A DNA stretch of 64,000 nt from DASUNQ01 sp044866775 (GCA_044866775.1 JBIOUG010000162.1:8614-72613), one strand, 5' to 3'; positions 53,652 to 63,250 are shown, counted from the first letter of the stretch. The notes: generated from the sequence alone by a model not told the origin. Made by a program: numbers and translations.

Positions 53652-54106
53652 GCCACCCGGCCCCGGGCGGCCGCGACCGCCGGTCGCTCGCGCTTCAGCG
53701 CGAAGAAGCGGACGAAGTCGGCCTCGGTCAGGATGCCCACCGGCCGCGAGCCCTCGGTGACCGGCAGGCAGCCGAACTTATTGTCGAACATCGTCAGCGC
53801 CGCCTCGCCCAGGAGCCCTCTGGGGTCCGCGGTCTCGACCTCGGAGGTCATCACCTCCTCGACCCGGATGCGGTGCAGGAGGACCCGTGCCACGCTGAGC
53901 GGCAGACCGGTCTGCTCGATCAAGGCGTGGCGCAGCAGATCGCGATGGGTGAGCAGGCCCACCAGGTCGCCGTCGGCGTCGACCACCAGGAGGTGCCGGA
54001 TGCGGTGGTCGAGCATCAGCTCGTAGGCCCTCGCCAGGCTCTCTTCGGGGCGGACCGTGATCACGCCCGGGGTCATCAGGTCGCGGACTCGCAGGTCGCT
54101 CACCAC
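53648..54106 (-). CDS. Tandem CBS-domain protein
   Basis: 152 aa with two CBS motifs: VRDLMTPGVITVRPEESLARAYELM through HLLVVDADGDLVGLLTHRDLL (about 7-60), and VEEVMTSEVETADPRGLL through CLPVTEGSRPVGILTEADFVRF (about 82-135). CBS pairs bind adenosine nucleotides or SAM and act as regulatory units. Two GTG codons stand at the start; AAGGAGG lies about 6 bases before the first. First gene of a two-gene - strand operon with the radical SAM gene, divergent from the OsmC gene; the 231-bp gap between them should hold both promoters, though no clear boxes were seen. Confidence 0.93.
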   Translation of the reverse strand: MVSDLRVRDLMTPGVITVRPEESLARAYELMLDHRIRHLLVVDADGDLVGLLTHRDLLRHALIEQTGLPLSVARVLLHRIRVEEVMTSEVETADPRGLLGEAALTMFDNKFGCLPVTEGSRPVGILTEADFVRFFALKRERPAVAAARGRVA

Positions 54107-54337
54107 CGGCCTCCTTCGTGAAGCTCCTTGGAATCGGCCCCACTCCGGCAGAGAACGTAACCCTCGGCCCCGAGGCGCTCCACACTCGGCGGGGTAGTTC
54201 CCGCGCGCGGCCGGGTGGGGGAAACCCGCCCTCGCGAGCCCCGCGAAGAACCACCCGCAGTGACGGCGCGCCGAGCGCGCCGCTCTGATGCGATGTGGCT
54301 ACGGCGTGGCGGGTGCCCGCCGACTGAAGGAGAGATC

Positions 54338-54784
54338 ATGACGATGCAGATCGGTTTCCCCGGAGGGCTGGCCGTCGAGGCTGCCTACCGGGGCCACACG
54401 GTGCGGACGGACCAGCCGCGCGAGGCAGGAGGCGCAGGCTCGGCGCCTTCGCCGTTCGGCCTTTTCCTCGCCGCGATCGGGACCTGCGCGGGCTACTACG
54501 TGCTGCGCTTCTGCTGGGAGCGGGGGCTAGCCACCGACGGGCTGACCCTGACGCTGGAGACCGAACGGGGCGAACGGCACGACCGGGTGGCGGCGGTGCG
54601 GCTCGAGATCAACCTGCCGCCAGGCTTCCCGGAGAAGTACCGCGCGGCGGTGGTGCGCGCGGCAGAGCACTGCAAGGTGAAGGAGCACATCCAGGAGCCG
54701 CCGATCTTCGAGGTCCTGGCAGTGGACAGCGGCAGCGCGCCGCTCGTTGCGGCCACCGCCGCCGGCAGGGAGGCCGCCCAATGA
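54338..54784 (+). CDS. OsmC-family protein
   Basis: 148 aa from an ATG with AAGGAGA upstream; the longer in-frame ORF reaching back is rejected. It has the OsmC plan: an N-terminal beta part, a central helix GLFLAAIGTCAGYYVLRFC with the first redox cysteine, and a second cysteine in AAEHCKVKEH. OsmC/Ohr proteins reduce organic hydroperoxides through these two thiols, though this branch (YhfA/RedX-like) has less certain substrates. The stop codon overlaps the next start (ATGA). Confidence 0.85.
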   Translation: MTMQIGFPGGLAVEAAYRGHTVRTDQPREAGGAGSAPSPFGLFLAAIGTCAGYYVLRFCWERGLATDGLTLTLETERGERHDRVAAVRLEINLPPGFPEKYRAAVVRAAEHCKVKEHIQEPPIFEVLAVDSGSAPLVAATAAGREAAQ

Positions 54785-55086
54785 CCTTCATCAGGCCGGC
54801 CGAACCGGAGGCGACCGCCGGTCGCCGCGCCGACTCCTGGCTGCCGAGCTTCGACCTGCACGAGGAGGACGGCGAGATGGTGGTCCATGCCGACCTCGAC
54901 GGCCTCGCCGGTGCCAACCTCGATATCGCGCTCGACGGCGACCGGTTGGTGCTGCGAGCGAACGGCGGCGGGAACGGCGCGCATTCGGCCTGCCTCGCCC
55001 TGCCGTTCGTGCCGCGCGCCTTCCGCTGGGTCAGCCGGCCCGAGCACGACGGCCTGGAGGTTCGGCTGCGGATCGAGGAAGACTAG
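54781..55086 (+). CDS. Hsp20/CS-like small protein
   Basis: 101 aa, starting inside the stop of the OsmC gene. The run WLPSFDLHEEDGEMVVHADLDGL, then LDIALDGDRLVLRAN and FVPRAFRWVSRPEHDGLEVRLRI, is the strand pattern of an alpha-crystallin/Hsp20 domain. The usual C-terminal IxI tail is missing and the protein is shorter than typical Hsp20 (about 140 aa). It probably acts as a minor chaperone together with the OsmC stress protein. Confidence 0.7.
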   Translation: MTFIRPAEPEATAGRRADSWLPSFDLHEEDGEMVVHADLDGLAGANLDIALDGDRLVLRANGGGNGAHSACLALPFVPRAFRWVSRPEHDGLEVRLRIEED

Positions 55087-55153
55087 GACCCGCGCACCGC
55101 CGTCACCTTGTGCTCGGGGCGCTGGGGATCTGAAGCTTCTGCGGCCAAACAGC

Positions 55154-55175
55154 CCGTCCCGCTAACGCGGGACGG
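55154..55175 (+). terminator. Hairpin terminator after the OsmC-Hsp20 pair
   Basis: A perfect 9-bp GC-rich stem (CCGTCCCGC and GCGGGACGG) around a TAAC loop, 67 bp after the Hsp20-like stop. The T run is missing, so termination is likely but not proven. The remaining bases up to 55323 show no other feature. Confidence 0.5.
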
Positions 55176-55323
55176 ACTACACTCCTGGGATCGACTGGAC
55201 ACGGCGCGAGAGTCTTCGCGCCTACCTCCCCTTCCGGGTAGGTCGCGCACCACCCGGTCGCGTGCGCCGCGCCGCCTCGCGAGATGGCGCGACGGCTGCG
55301 GCCGGCGCTCTACAGTGCGTGCC

Positions 55324-55743
55324 ATGCGGCGCGGCGGACAAGCTCTGACGACGGGTTTCGTCCTGCTCGCTCTGGTGGCTGGGCTGCCGGGGCTCCTGGA
55401 GGCGGCGTGCTCGCCCGCAAGCGGGCACTCCGTCACCCGGCCGTCCGACTACACAGACGGGCACCGAACAGACAGTGCGATGCCTTGCTGCGCCGTTCCC
55501 TCGCTCGCCGACGCCGGCGACGGCTGCCGCTGCTGGTCAGCGCCACCAGCCTCGCCGGCGCGCGGCGGGAAGAGCCCCGCTCCGTTCACACCGGACTTGC
55601 AGGTGCCGGGTGATGCAACCGCGATCGCCGCTGCGGCGGCGCCGGCCTCGCCCGCCGCGCTCTCTGCGAGCGCTGACGGCGCCGCCCTGCGGCGGCGCCC
55701 GCCGGTCTCGCTCTTCACGCTCCACGCCGCCTTCCTGATCTGA
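55324..55743 (+). CDS. Small exported protein at the head of the metal efflux operon, unknown function
   Basis: 139 aa from the ATG at the start of a basic-hydrophobic signal peptide (MRRGGQALTTGFVLLALVAGLPGLLEAAC). A Cys-containing middle (MPCCAVPS and GCRCW) could bind metal. The end, PPVSLFTLHAAFLI, resembles the tail of small DUF2946-like membrane proteins that stand in front of copper efflux genes. A longer frame upstream lacks a good start. The gene lies 78 bp before the TolC-like gene, the usual place of such proteins in Cus/Czc-type operons. Confidence 0.55.
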   Translation: MRRGGQALTTGFVLLALVAGLPGLLEAACSPASGHSVTRPSDYTDGHRTDSAMPCCAVPSLADAGDGCRCWSAPPASPARGGKSPAPFTPDLQVPGDATAIAAAAAPASPAALSASADGAALRRRPPVSLFTLHAAFLI

Positions 55744-55821
55744 CCCTCCTCGCGCGCGCCTGAGACCCTTCGCGTCCCCAAGGCGCGGAGAGCCATGGAC
55801 CCGCACGCCGAGAGGAGTGTC

Positions 55822-57084
55822 ATGACGCGTTGGATCACTCGCTGGACGCCGCTGCTGGCGGCCGCCCTCGCGGCCCCGCTGGCGGCCCAACCCCCCGCTC
55901 CCGCCGCACCGCGTGCGGCGCCGCCGGTCGAGGAGCTGGTGGCCCTGGCCCTGGAGCGCTCACCGGCGCTCGCCGCCCGCCGCGCCGCGCTCGCCGCCGC
56001 GCGCGAGATGGAGCGCCCGGCCACCGCCCTGCCCGACCCGATGGTCGAGGGCATGCTCCAGAACGCCGACTTCCCCGACTACACGGTGGGCGAGGAAGAC
56101 ATGTCGATGACGGGCGCCGAGGTGCGCCAGCCGCTGCCCTATCCCGGCAAGCGCCGCGCGCGCGGCGAGGCGGCCGCCGCCGAGACGGCGCAGCGCTCTG
56201 CCGAGCTGGCCGCCGAGGAGCGCCGGGTGGCCGCCGCCGTGCGCTCGCTGTACGCCCGCCTCTACGCCCTCGACCGCGAGCGCGAGGCGCTGCTGGCGGC
56301 GCGGGAGCTGGTGGAGATGCTCTCGGCGACCGTCCGGGCGCGCTACGCCAGCGGCGAGAGCGAGCAGGAGGCGGTGGTCAAGGCGCTGCTCCAGGTCAGC
56401 CGGCTCGGCGAGGAAGTCGACGACCTCGCGGCCGAGCGCGCCGCGATGGCAGCCGAGCTGGAGCGCTGGCTGGCTCGGCCGGGCGAGGCGCCGCTCGGCG
56501 ACGTCGCGGCCCTACCGGCGCCGGCGCCGCCCGCGGGCCGCTGGGAGGAGCTGGCCGTCGCCGCGTCGCCCGAAATCCGCGTCGCGCAGGCGGCGGTCGC
56601 GGCGGCCGAGCGGCGGCTCGCCGTCGCCCGCCTCGACCTCAAGCCCGACTTCGCGCCCGCCGCCGGCCTCGCCTCGCGCGGCTCCTTGGGGCCGGTGCTG
56701 ATGCTGCGCTTCGGTGTCGAGCTCCCGTTGTGGCGGCGGCAGAAGCAGGAGCCGATGATCCGTGCCGCCGAGGCGGAGCTCGAGATGGCGCGCCAGGAGC
56801 TGCGCGACGCCGAGGCGATGGCGCGCGCCGAAGCCACTCGCCTGGGCGCCCGGTGGGCGCAGGCGGAGCGGCAGATGGTGCGCTACCGCGAGGCCATCCT
56901 GCTGCAGTCCAGCACCGCGCTCGACGCCGCCCGCGCCTCGTATCTGGCCGGCCGCGGCGACTTCTCCACCGTCATCGAAGACTTCGACCTCTGGCTCCAG
57001 GCCCGGGTGCAGCTCGCCCGCCGCGAGGCGGACCGCTTTGCCGCCTGGGCCGAGCTGGAGCGACTGACCGGAGGTGCGCCATGA
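55822..57084 (+). CDS. TolC-family outer membrane efflux protein (CusC-like)
   Basis: 420 aa from the ATG with GAGAGGAGTG upstream; an ATG 9 codons earlier is less well placed. Signal peptide TRWITRWTPLLAAALAAPLAAQ, then two long repeats of amphipathic helix (about 40-215 and 225-415) typical of TolC trimers, including LPDPMVEGMLQNADFP and GAEVRQPLPYPGKRRARGE. It should form the outer membrane channel of the RND pump encoded by the two following genes. Its stop overlaps the CusB-like start (ATGA). Confidence 0.9.
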   Translation: MTRWITRWTPLLAAALAAPLAAQPPAPAAPRAAPPVEELVALALERSPALAARRAALAAAREMERPATALPDPMVEGMLQNADFPDYTVGEEDMSMTGAEVRQPLPYPGKRRARGEAAAAETAQRSAELAAEERRVAAAVRSLYARLYALDREREALLAARELVEMLSATVRARYASGESEQEAVVKALLQVSRLGEEVDDLAAERAAMAAELERWLARPGEAPLGDVAALPAPAPPAGRWEELAVAASPEIRVAQAAVAAAERRLAVARLDLKPDFAPAAGLASRGSLGPVLMLRFGVELPLWRRQKQEPMIRAAEAELEMARQELRDAEAMARAEATRLGARWAQAERQMVRYREAILLQSSTALDAARASYLAGRGDFSTVIEDFDLWLQARVQLARREADRFAAWAELERLTGGAP

Positions 57085-58406
57085 CTTTACTGCGTCCGAC
57101 CCGCACGACCGTCCTCGTCCTGCTGTCCCTGCTCGCACTGCAGCTGGTGCTGGGCTACCTCGCCGCCTGCCGCAGCGGGCGCCCCGGGACGGCGCCGATG
57201 GCGGTCGAGTATCACTGCCCGATGCACCCGGACTTCGTCTCCGACGAGCTGGGGGACTGCCCGATCTGCGGCATGCGGCTGGTGCCGGTGGAGAAGGCCG
57301 TGCCGCCGTATGCAGTGCCGGCCGCGCCGGCCGCCGAACACGCGAGCGGCCCTCCGGCGGGCGCGGTCGCCGATCGCGCGGCGTTCGAGGCGGACGCGGC
57401 GGCGCTGCGGCTCGCTGGCGTCAAGACGGCGGTGGCCGAGCGCCGCGCCCTCACTCGCTCCTTCCGTACCGTCGGCCTGGTGGCCGCCGACGAGACGCGC
57501 GTCCGCCACGTCCACACCAAGATCTCGGGCTGGATCGAGCACCTGCACGTGAACTACACCGGCCAGGCGGTGCGCGCCGGCCAGCCCCTCCTCGCCATCT
57601 ACTCGCCGCAGCTCCTCGCGACACAGGAGGAGTACCTGCGGGCGCGCGAGGCCGCCGGCCGCTTCGCCGGCTCGTCGCTGCCCGAGGTGCGGCAGGGGGG
57701 CGGCGACCTCTTCGCCGCCGCCCGCCGCCGTCTGGAGCTGTTCGACGTGCCGCGGAGCCTCCTCGCCGAGCTGGACCGCACCGGCCGGCCGCAGCGCACG
57801 GTGACCCTCCTCGCCCCCGCTTCCGGCTACGTCACCGGCAAGGAGATCTTCGAGGGCATGGAGGTGGGGCCGGGAATGGACCTCCTGACCATCACCGATC
57901 TCTCGCGCGTCTGGGTCGAGGCCGACTTCTACGAGTTCGAGAGCCGCGCGCTCGGCGTCGGGCGGCCGGTCACGCTGTCGCTGCCCTACGACCGTGAGGC
58001 CCGCTTCGCCGGCCGCGTCGCCTTCGTCTACCCGACGCTCGACCCCGAGAGCCGCACGCTCAAGGCGCGGATCGAGCTCGCCAACCCGTCGCTGCAGCTC
58101 AAGCCGGGGATGTACGTCGACGTCTCGCCCGAGCTCGAGACCGAGAAGGGGGTGGTCGTCCCCGACTCGGCGATCATCGACACCGGCCTGCGCCAGGTGG
58201 TGTTCGTCGCGCGCGGCGGCGGCTTCGAGCCGCGCGAGGTGCGGGTGGGGAGCCGCGGCGGCGGCGAGGCGCTGATCGTCTCGGGAGTCGAGGCCGGCGA
58301 GCGGGTCGCGACGCGCGCCAACTTCCTGCTCGACTCCGAGTCGCGGCTGCGCGGGGCGGTCGCCGGAATGAGCGGCAGCTCCCACGTGCATGGGGGTGGC
58401 TCGTGA
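57081..58406 (+). CDS. Heavy-metal RND periplasmic adaptor with N-terminal metal-binding domain (CusB-like)
   Basis: 441 aa. A membrane anchor (about 10-30) ends in LAAC, a possible lipobox. A heavy-metal-binding domain YHCPMHPDFVSDELGDCPICGMRLVP follows (about 38-65), with Cys, His and Met ligands. Next come the membrane-fusion parts: barrel-sandwich (VHTKISGWIEHLHVNYTGQ), helical hairpin (LLATQEEYLRAREAAG), and beta-barrel (VWVEADFYEFES through KPGMYVDVSPELE). The C-terminal SSHVHGGGS tail is His-rich. It links the inner-membrane pump to the TolC channel and may hand over copper or silver. The start overlaps the previous stop, and its stop overlaps the cusA start (GTGA). Confidence 0.93.
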   Translation: MTLLRPTRTTVLVLLSLLALQLVLGYLAACRSGRPGTAPMAVEYHCPMHPDFVSDELGDCPICGMRLVPVEKAVPPYAVPAAPAAEHASGPPAGAVADRAAFEADAAALRLAGVKTAVAERRALTRSFRTVGLVAADETRVRHVHTKISGWIEHLHVNYTGQAVRAGQPLLAIYSPQLLATQEEYLRAREAAGRFAGSSLPEVRQGGGDLFAAARRRLELFDVPRSLLAELDRTGRPQRTVTLLAPASGYVTGKEIFEGMEVGPGMDLLTITDLSRVWVEADFYEFESRALGVGRPVTLSLPYDREARFAGRVAFVYPTLDPESRTLKARIELANPSLQLKPGMYVDVSPELETEKGVVVPDSAIIDTGLRQVVFVARGGGFEPREVRVGSRGGGEALIVSGVEAGERVATRANFLLDSESRLRGAVAGMSGSSHVHGGGS

Positions 58407-61400
58407 TCCGCCGCCTCATCGCCTTCTCGGCCCACAACCGCTGGCTCGTTCTGCTCGCGGTCGCGGCGCTGGTCGCCTTGTCGGTCTACACCCTGCGCAC
58501 GATCCGCCTCGACGCGCTGCCCGATCTCTCGGACACGCAGGTCATCGTCTATTCGAAGTGGGACCGCTCGCCCGACATCGTCGAGGACCAGGTCACCTAC
58601 CCGATCGTCACCGCCCTGCTCGGCGCGCCGCGCGTCAAGGCGGTACGCGGGTATTCGGACTTCGGCTTCTCCTACGTCTACGTCATCTTCCAGGACGGCA
58701 CCGACCTCTACTGGGCGCGCTCGCGGGTCCTCGAGTACCTGTCGAAGATCCAGCCGCGGCTGCCGGCGGGCGTGCAGACCGAGCTCGGGCCCGACGCCAC
58801 CGGCGTCGGCTGGGTCTTCCAGTACGCGCTCGTCGACCGCGCGGGCAAGCACTCGCTCGACGAGCTGCGCTCCTACCAGGACTGGACGCTGCGCTACGCC
58901 TTGCAGGCGGTGCCGGGGGTGGCGGAGGTGGCGGCGATCGGCGGCTTCGTCAAGCAGTACCAGGTGACCGTCGACCCCAACCGCCTCGCCGCCTACCGCA
59001 TCCCGCTCGACGTCGTCGTGGCGGCGCTGCGGCGCTCGAACAACGAGATCGGGGGGAGGCTCATCGAGTGGAGCGGCACCGAGTACATGGTGCGCGGCCG
59101 CGGCTACGCGACCTCGCCCGCGGACCTCGAGCAAGTGGTGCTCAAGACCGCTCCGGGGGGCGTCCCGGTGCTGCTGCGCGAGGTGGGGCGCGTCGAGCTC
59201 GGCCCCGAGATCCGCCGCGGCGTCTCCGACCTCGACGGCCTGGGCGACCACGTCGGCGGCATCGTCGTCATGCGCCACGGCGAGAACGCCCTCTCGGTCA
59301 TCCGCCGGGTGCAGCAGAAGCTCCGCGACCTCGAGCCCTCGCTCCCGGAAGGGGTCGAGATCGTCATCACCTACGACCGCTCGGACTTGATCGAGCGGGC
59401 GCTCTCCACGCTGCGGCACGAGCTGACGATCGAGATGCTCATCGTGGCGCTGGTCATCATGGTCTTCCTCTGGCACTTCCCGTCGAGCCTGGTGCCGATC
59501 CTCACCATCCCGGTCTCGGTGCTCCTGACGTTCATCCCGCTCCACCTGATGGGCGTGACGGTGAACATCATGTCGCTCGCCGGCATCGCCATCTCGATCG
59601 GCGTGTTGGTGGACGGCGCCATCGTCGAGGTGGAGAACGCCTACAACAAGCTTCACCTCTGGGATGCGGGCGGGCGGCGCGGGAGCTACCGGGAGGTGCT
59701 CGTCGCGGCGATGCAGGAAGTGGGGCCGGCGGTCTTTTTCTCGCTGCTGGTCATCGCCGTGGCGTTCCTGCCGGTCTTCGCGCTCGTCGACCAGGAGGGG
59801 CGCCTCTTCAGGCCGCTCGCCTACTCGAAGAACCTGGCGATGGCCATCGCCGCCCTCCTCGCCATCACCCTCGATCCGGCCCTGCGCATGCTCTTCACCC
59901 GCGTGCAGCCCTTCAGGTTCCGGCCGCGCTGGCTGGCGGCGGTCTCCACGCGCCTGCTGGTCGGCCGGTACTACTCCGAAGAGCGGCACCCGATCAGCCG
60001 GAGCATCTTCCGCCTCTACGAGCCGGCCTGCCGTTTCGTGCTGCGGCGGCCGGTGGCGGTGGTGCTCGCGGCGCTGGCGCTGGTGGCGGTCTCCGTGCCG
60101 GTCTACCTCGCGCTCGGCAAGGAGTTCATGCCGCCGCTCGCCGAGGGGACCATCCTCTACATGCCGACCACCCTCCCGGGCGTCTCGGTGGCGCAGGCGC
60201 AGGAGCTCCTGACCGCGCAGGACCGCGTGCTGCGCGGCTTCCCCGAGGTCGAGCGGGTCTTCGGCAAGGCCGGCCGCGCCGACACCTCGACCGACCCGGC
60301 GCCGTTCTCGATGTTCGAGACCACGGTCGTCCTCAAGCCCGAGAGCGCCTGGCGGCCCAAGCCGCGCTGGTATTCCGGCTGGGCGCCGGAGTGGCTCGAG
60401 CCCGCCTTCCGCCCCTTCTGGCCCGACCGCATCGCCTACGAGGAGCTGGTCGACGAGATGGACCGCGCGCTGCGCGCGCCGGGCGTCACCAACGCCTGGA
60501 CGATGCCGATCAAGGCGCGCATCGACATGCTGACCACCGGCGTGCGGACGCCGATCGGCATCAAGGTCTTCGGCGACGACCTGGCCGAGATCGAGCGCAC
60601 CGGCGAGCACCTCGAGGCGATCCTGCGCGGCATCGAGGGCACCCGCAGCGTCTACGCCGAGCGGGTGGCCGGCGGCTACTTCGTCGACATCGTGCCGCGC
60701 CGCGACCAGCTTGCCCGCTACGGCCTGACGATCGAGGAGATGCAGATGGTCATCGCCAGCGCGATCGGCGGCGAGAACGTCGCGACGACGATCGAGGGGC
60801 GCGAGCGCTACCCGATCAACGTCCGCTATCCGCGCGAGCTGCGCGACGAGCCCGACCGCCTGGCGCGCGTGCTGGTGGCGACGGCGGCGGGGGCGCAGGT
60901 GCCGCTCGCACAGCTCGCCGAGATCAAGGTGGTGCAGGGGCCGGCGATGATCCGCGACGAGAACGGCTTCCTCGCCGGCTACGTCTACGTCGACGTCACC
61001 GGCCGCGACATCGGCGGCTACGTCGCGGAGGCCAAGCGCGCCGTCGGCGAGCAGCTCCAACTGCCGGCCGGCTTCTCGCTCGTCTGGAGCGGCCAGTACG
61101 AGAACATGCTGCGGGTGCGCGAGCGGCTGAAGCTGGTGGTGCCGGTGACCCTGGCGCTCATCTTCGCCCTGCTCTACGCCAACACCCGCTCGGGCTTCAA
61201 GGCGCTGGTGGTGATGCTGGCGGTGCCGTTCTCGGCGGTCGGCGCGATCTGGCTCTTCTGGGCCCTCGGCTACAACGTCTCGATCGCCGCCTGGGTGGGG
61301 ATGATCGCCCTCCTCGGCCTCGACGCCGAGACCGGCGTCTTCATGCTCCTCTTCCTCGACCTCTCCTACGACGCGGCCAAGCGCGCGGGCCGGCTGCGCT

Positions 61401-61713
61401 CCGCCGCCGACCTCGACGAGGCGATCGTCCACGGCGCGGTCAAGCGGGCGCGGCCGAAGATGATGACCGTCTGCGCCGCCTTCATGGGCCTCTTGCCGAT
61501 CATGTGGTCGACCGCCGCCGGCGCCGACGTCATGAAGCGCATCGCCGCCCCCATGATCGGCGGCCTCGCCACCTCGTTCCTGTTGGAGCTGCTGGTCTAC
61601 CCAGCCATCTACAAGCTCTCTGGAAGTGGCGCACCGAGGTGCGCGAGCTGGCGGCCGCGCCGCCGGCGCCGCCGGCGCCGCCGGCCGAGGCGCTCACCCA
61701 GGAGGCCGCGTGA
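58403..61713 (+). CDS. Heavy-metal RND pump (CusA-like), frameshifted near the 3' end
   Basis: About 1103 aa when the frame is restored. Typical HME-RND features: N-terminal membrane segment, ALPDLSDTQVIV, the FSYVYVIFQDGTD porter region, the proton-relay segment GIAISIGVLVDGAIVEVENAYN, and AWTMPIKARIDMLTTGVRTPIGIKVFG. It should expel Cu(I)/Ag(I) or other divalent metals. At about 61616-61622 the codons for YKLWKWRTE are interrupted because CTCTCTGG stands where CTCTGG is expected: two extra bases, one additional CT unit. The frame then leaves the normal end (EVRELAAAPPAPPAPPAEALTQEAA, stop 61713) and runs on in an Arg-rich junk frame to 62314. The lesion affects only the last 30 residues, so activity may survive; a sequencing error is equally possible. 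Confidence 0.9.
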
Positions 61714-61754
61714 GCGGCGACAACCGCGCGACCGCGCATCGGGAGATCGACGTC

Positions 61755-62393
61755 ATGAGAAGCAACGTCATCGCCGTCCTCGCCGTCCTACTGCTGTCCG
61801 CCGTCTACGCCCTCGGTCTCGCCGCCTGCGCCGCACCGAGCACCTCGGCCGCCGAGAGCGCCGGCGGGGTCGCGGCGGACGCGCCCGCTGCCGCCTACGC
61901 GGCGCCCGCACCCGCCGAGCCGCCCGCCACGGAGCCGCCGGCGGCAGACGGCTGGCTGGCCGGCGCCCACGCGCCGCCGGCCACGGCAGCAGCGCCCGCG
62001 GCCTCGCCCGCCGCGGCACCATTGCGTCCGGGATCGAGCTTCCAGGCCGAGGCGGCTACCTACATCCACTACTACCGCACGATCGGCCTGACCCCCGAGC
62101 AGGAGGCGGTCAAGGAAGCGGCGCTGGCGAAGATCCCGGCGCCATGCTGCAGCGAGAACACCCTCGCCACCTGCTGCTGCCCGTGCAACATGGCGAAGGC
62201 GGCCTGGGGCCTCTCGGCCTACCTGATCGTGCACGAGGGCTACGACGCGCCGCGCCTCGAGCGCACCATGCGCGAGTGGCTCGCCGGCATCAACCCGGGC
62301 GGCTTCCGCGGTGACGCCTGCTACAACGGCGGCTGCGCCCGCCCGGTCCACAAGGACGGCTGCGGCGGGATGCACGAGGACAACGTCCTGTAG
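61755..62393 (+). CDS. Cys-rich exported lipoprotein of the metal efflux operon
   Basis: 212 aa from the ATG with GGGAG upstream; a GTG at 61710 overlapping the restored cusA stop is an alternative. Signal peptide with lipobox LAAC (Cys25), then about 80 residues of low-complexity Ala/Pro linker. A folded C-terminal part follows (about 100-212) with PCCSENTLATCCCPCN and CYNGGC-x10-CGGMHEDNVL, plus His residues. The clustered thiols suggest metal binding or storage outside the membrane, fitting its place directly behind a heavy-metal RND system. The stop codon abuts an IS91 transposase fragment, so the native C terminus may have been altered by that insertion. Confidence 0.75.
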   Translation: MRSNVIAVLAVLLLSAVYALGLAACAAPSTSAAESAGGVAADAPAAAYAAPAPAEPPATEPPAADGWLAGAHAPPATAAAPAASPAAAPLRPGSSFQAEAATYIHYYRTIGLTPEQEAVKEAALAKIPAPCCSENTLATCCCPCNMAKAAWGLSAYLIVHEGYDAPRLERTMREWLAGINPGGFRGDACYNGGCARPVHKDGCGGMHEDNVL

Positions 62394-62877
62394 GGCACAA
62401 GGACTGGGTGGTCTACGTCAAGCCGCCCTTCGCCGGCCCCGGAACCGTCCTCCGCTACCTGGGCCGCTACACGCACCACATCGCGATCTCCAACCAGCGT
62501 CTCGTCGGCCTCGAAGCCGACGATGTGCTCTTCCGCTACAAGGACCGGGCTGACAGCGGGCGCTGGAAGACGATGCGGCTGCCCGCTCTCGAATTCATCC
62601 CCGCCGCTTCCTGCTCCACGTCCTGCCCGACCGCTTCGTCCGCATCCGCTACTTCGGCCTGCTCGCCCACCGCCACCGGCGGCGCCTGCTTGCCCTCTGC
62701 CGATACCACCTCGGCGTCGCCGTGCCCCCACCCGCCGCCCCGCCGATCGCCGCCACCTGGCAGGAGCGGCTCCTGCGTCTGACCGGCTTCGACGCGCTGC
62801 AGTGTCCCTCCTGCACGACCGGTCGGCTCCACCTGCTCGGCTCCCTGCCGGCACGCCCCGCCCGCAGCCCGCCATGA
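62394..62877 (+). pseudogene. IS91-family transposase, C-terminal fragment with frameshift
   Basis: The frame from 62396 gives HKDWVVYVKPPFAGPGTVLRYLGRYTHHIAISNQRL and FRYKDRADSGRWKTMRL, the conserved core of IS91-type (Y2) transposases. After EFI at 62599 two extra C bases shift the frame. Reading on at 62602 restores RRFLLHVLPDRFVRIRYFGLLAHRHRRRLL and a zinc-ribbon-like CPSC tail, stop at 62877. The N-terminal half with the catalytic tyrosines is absent. It begins right at the stop codon of the lipoprotein gene. It is a dead remnant of a rolling-circle element. Confidence 0.85.
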
Positions 62878-62963
62878 CACCCCACTGCGCTCGCGCTTCC
62901 GAACGTCTCACCGCGCCCCGCTCGGTCTGGTGGCAACTGCGCGCCGCCACCGCCCTTGCGAGG

Positions 62964-62969
62964 TATAAT
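62964..62969 (+). promoter_or_regulatory. Possible -10 box before a 36-codon frame
   Basis: A perfect TATAAT stands 40 bp before an ATG at 63009 that has GAGAAGGA in front of it. The frame encodes only 36 residues rich in Pro, Arg and Ala, ending at 63119, and resembles no known protein. No good -35 box was seen. It may be the truncated start of a gene broken by the elements around it. Confidence 0.2.
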
Positions 62970-63152
62970 CCCGAGACACGGCAACTGCGAACACAGAGAA
63001 GGATCGCCATGAGCGTCTCAAGAGCTGCGGCGCGGGCTCCTCACCCTCCCGGACTTGCTCCGTCGGCCCGCTGCGAGCGCTCGCCGACACCCCCCGACCA
63101 CCCCATTCAAAGTCCATAGGGTGTGCCTGGCGGCCCGCGCTTTCGTTCAACC

Positions 63153-63250
63153 AGCGTCTTTCCGCACTGCGCTCCTCAGCGAGGCTTGAGGTCCGCGGTG
63201 CTGCCAGCGCTATCTCGCGGCCGTCTGTCGGCGCAGTACGGAAAGACGCT
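63153..63250. repeat. 20-bp inverted repeat enclosing 58 bp (small mobile element or attC-like site)
   Basis: AGCGTCTTTCCGCACTGCGC at 63153-63172 matches the reverse complement of 63231-63250 at 19 of 20 positions. GTTCAAC stands just outside the left arm (fits RYYYAAC) and GTTAGGC lies 5 bases outside the right arm (fits GTTRRRY), which is the layout of an integron attC site. The spacers are unequal (1 and 5 bases), so a MITE or a terminal-repeat remnant is also possible. Confidence 0.5.

Noticed and set aside
52011..54026. 671-codon + strand frame across the radical SAM and CBS genes
   Set aside because: The - strand frames carry the real cysteine and CBS motifs and a coupled GTGA overlap; this frame is their shadow.
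58028..61432. 1134-codon open frame on the - strand across the RND genes
   Set aside because: Antisense to clearly conserved CusB and CusA sequence; the translation is a low-complexity Arg/His/Asp-rich string.
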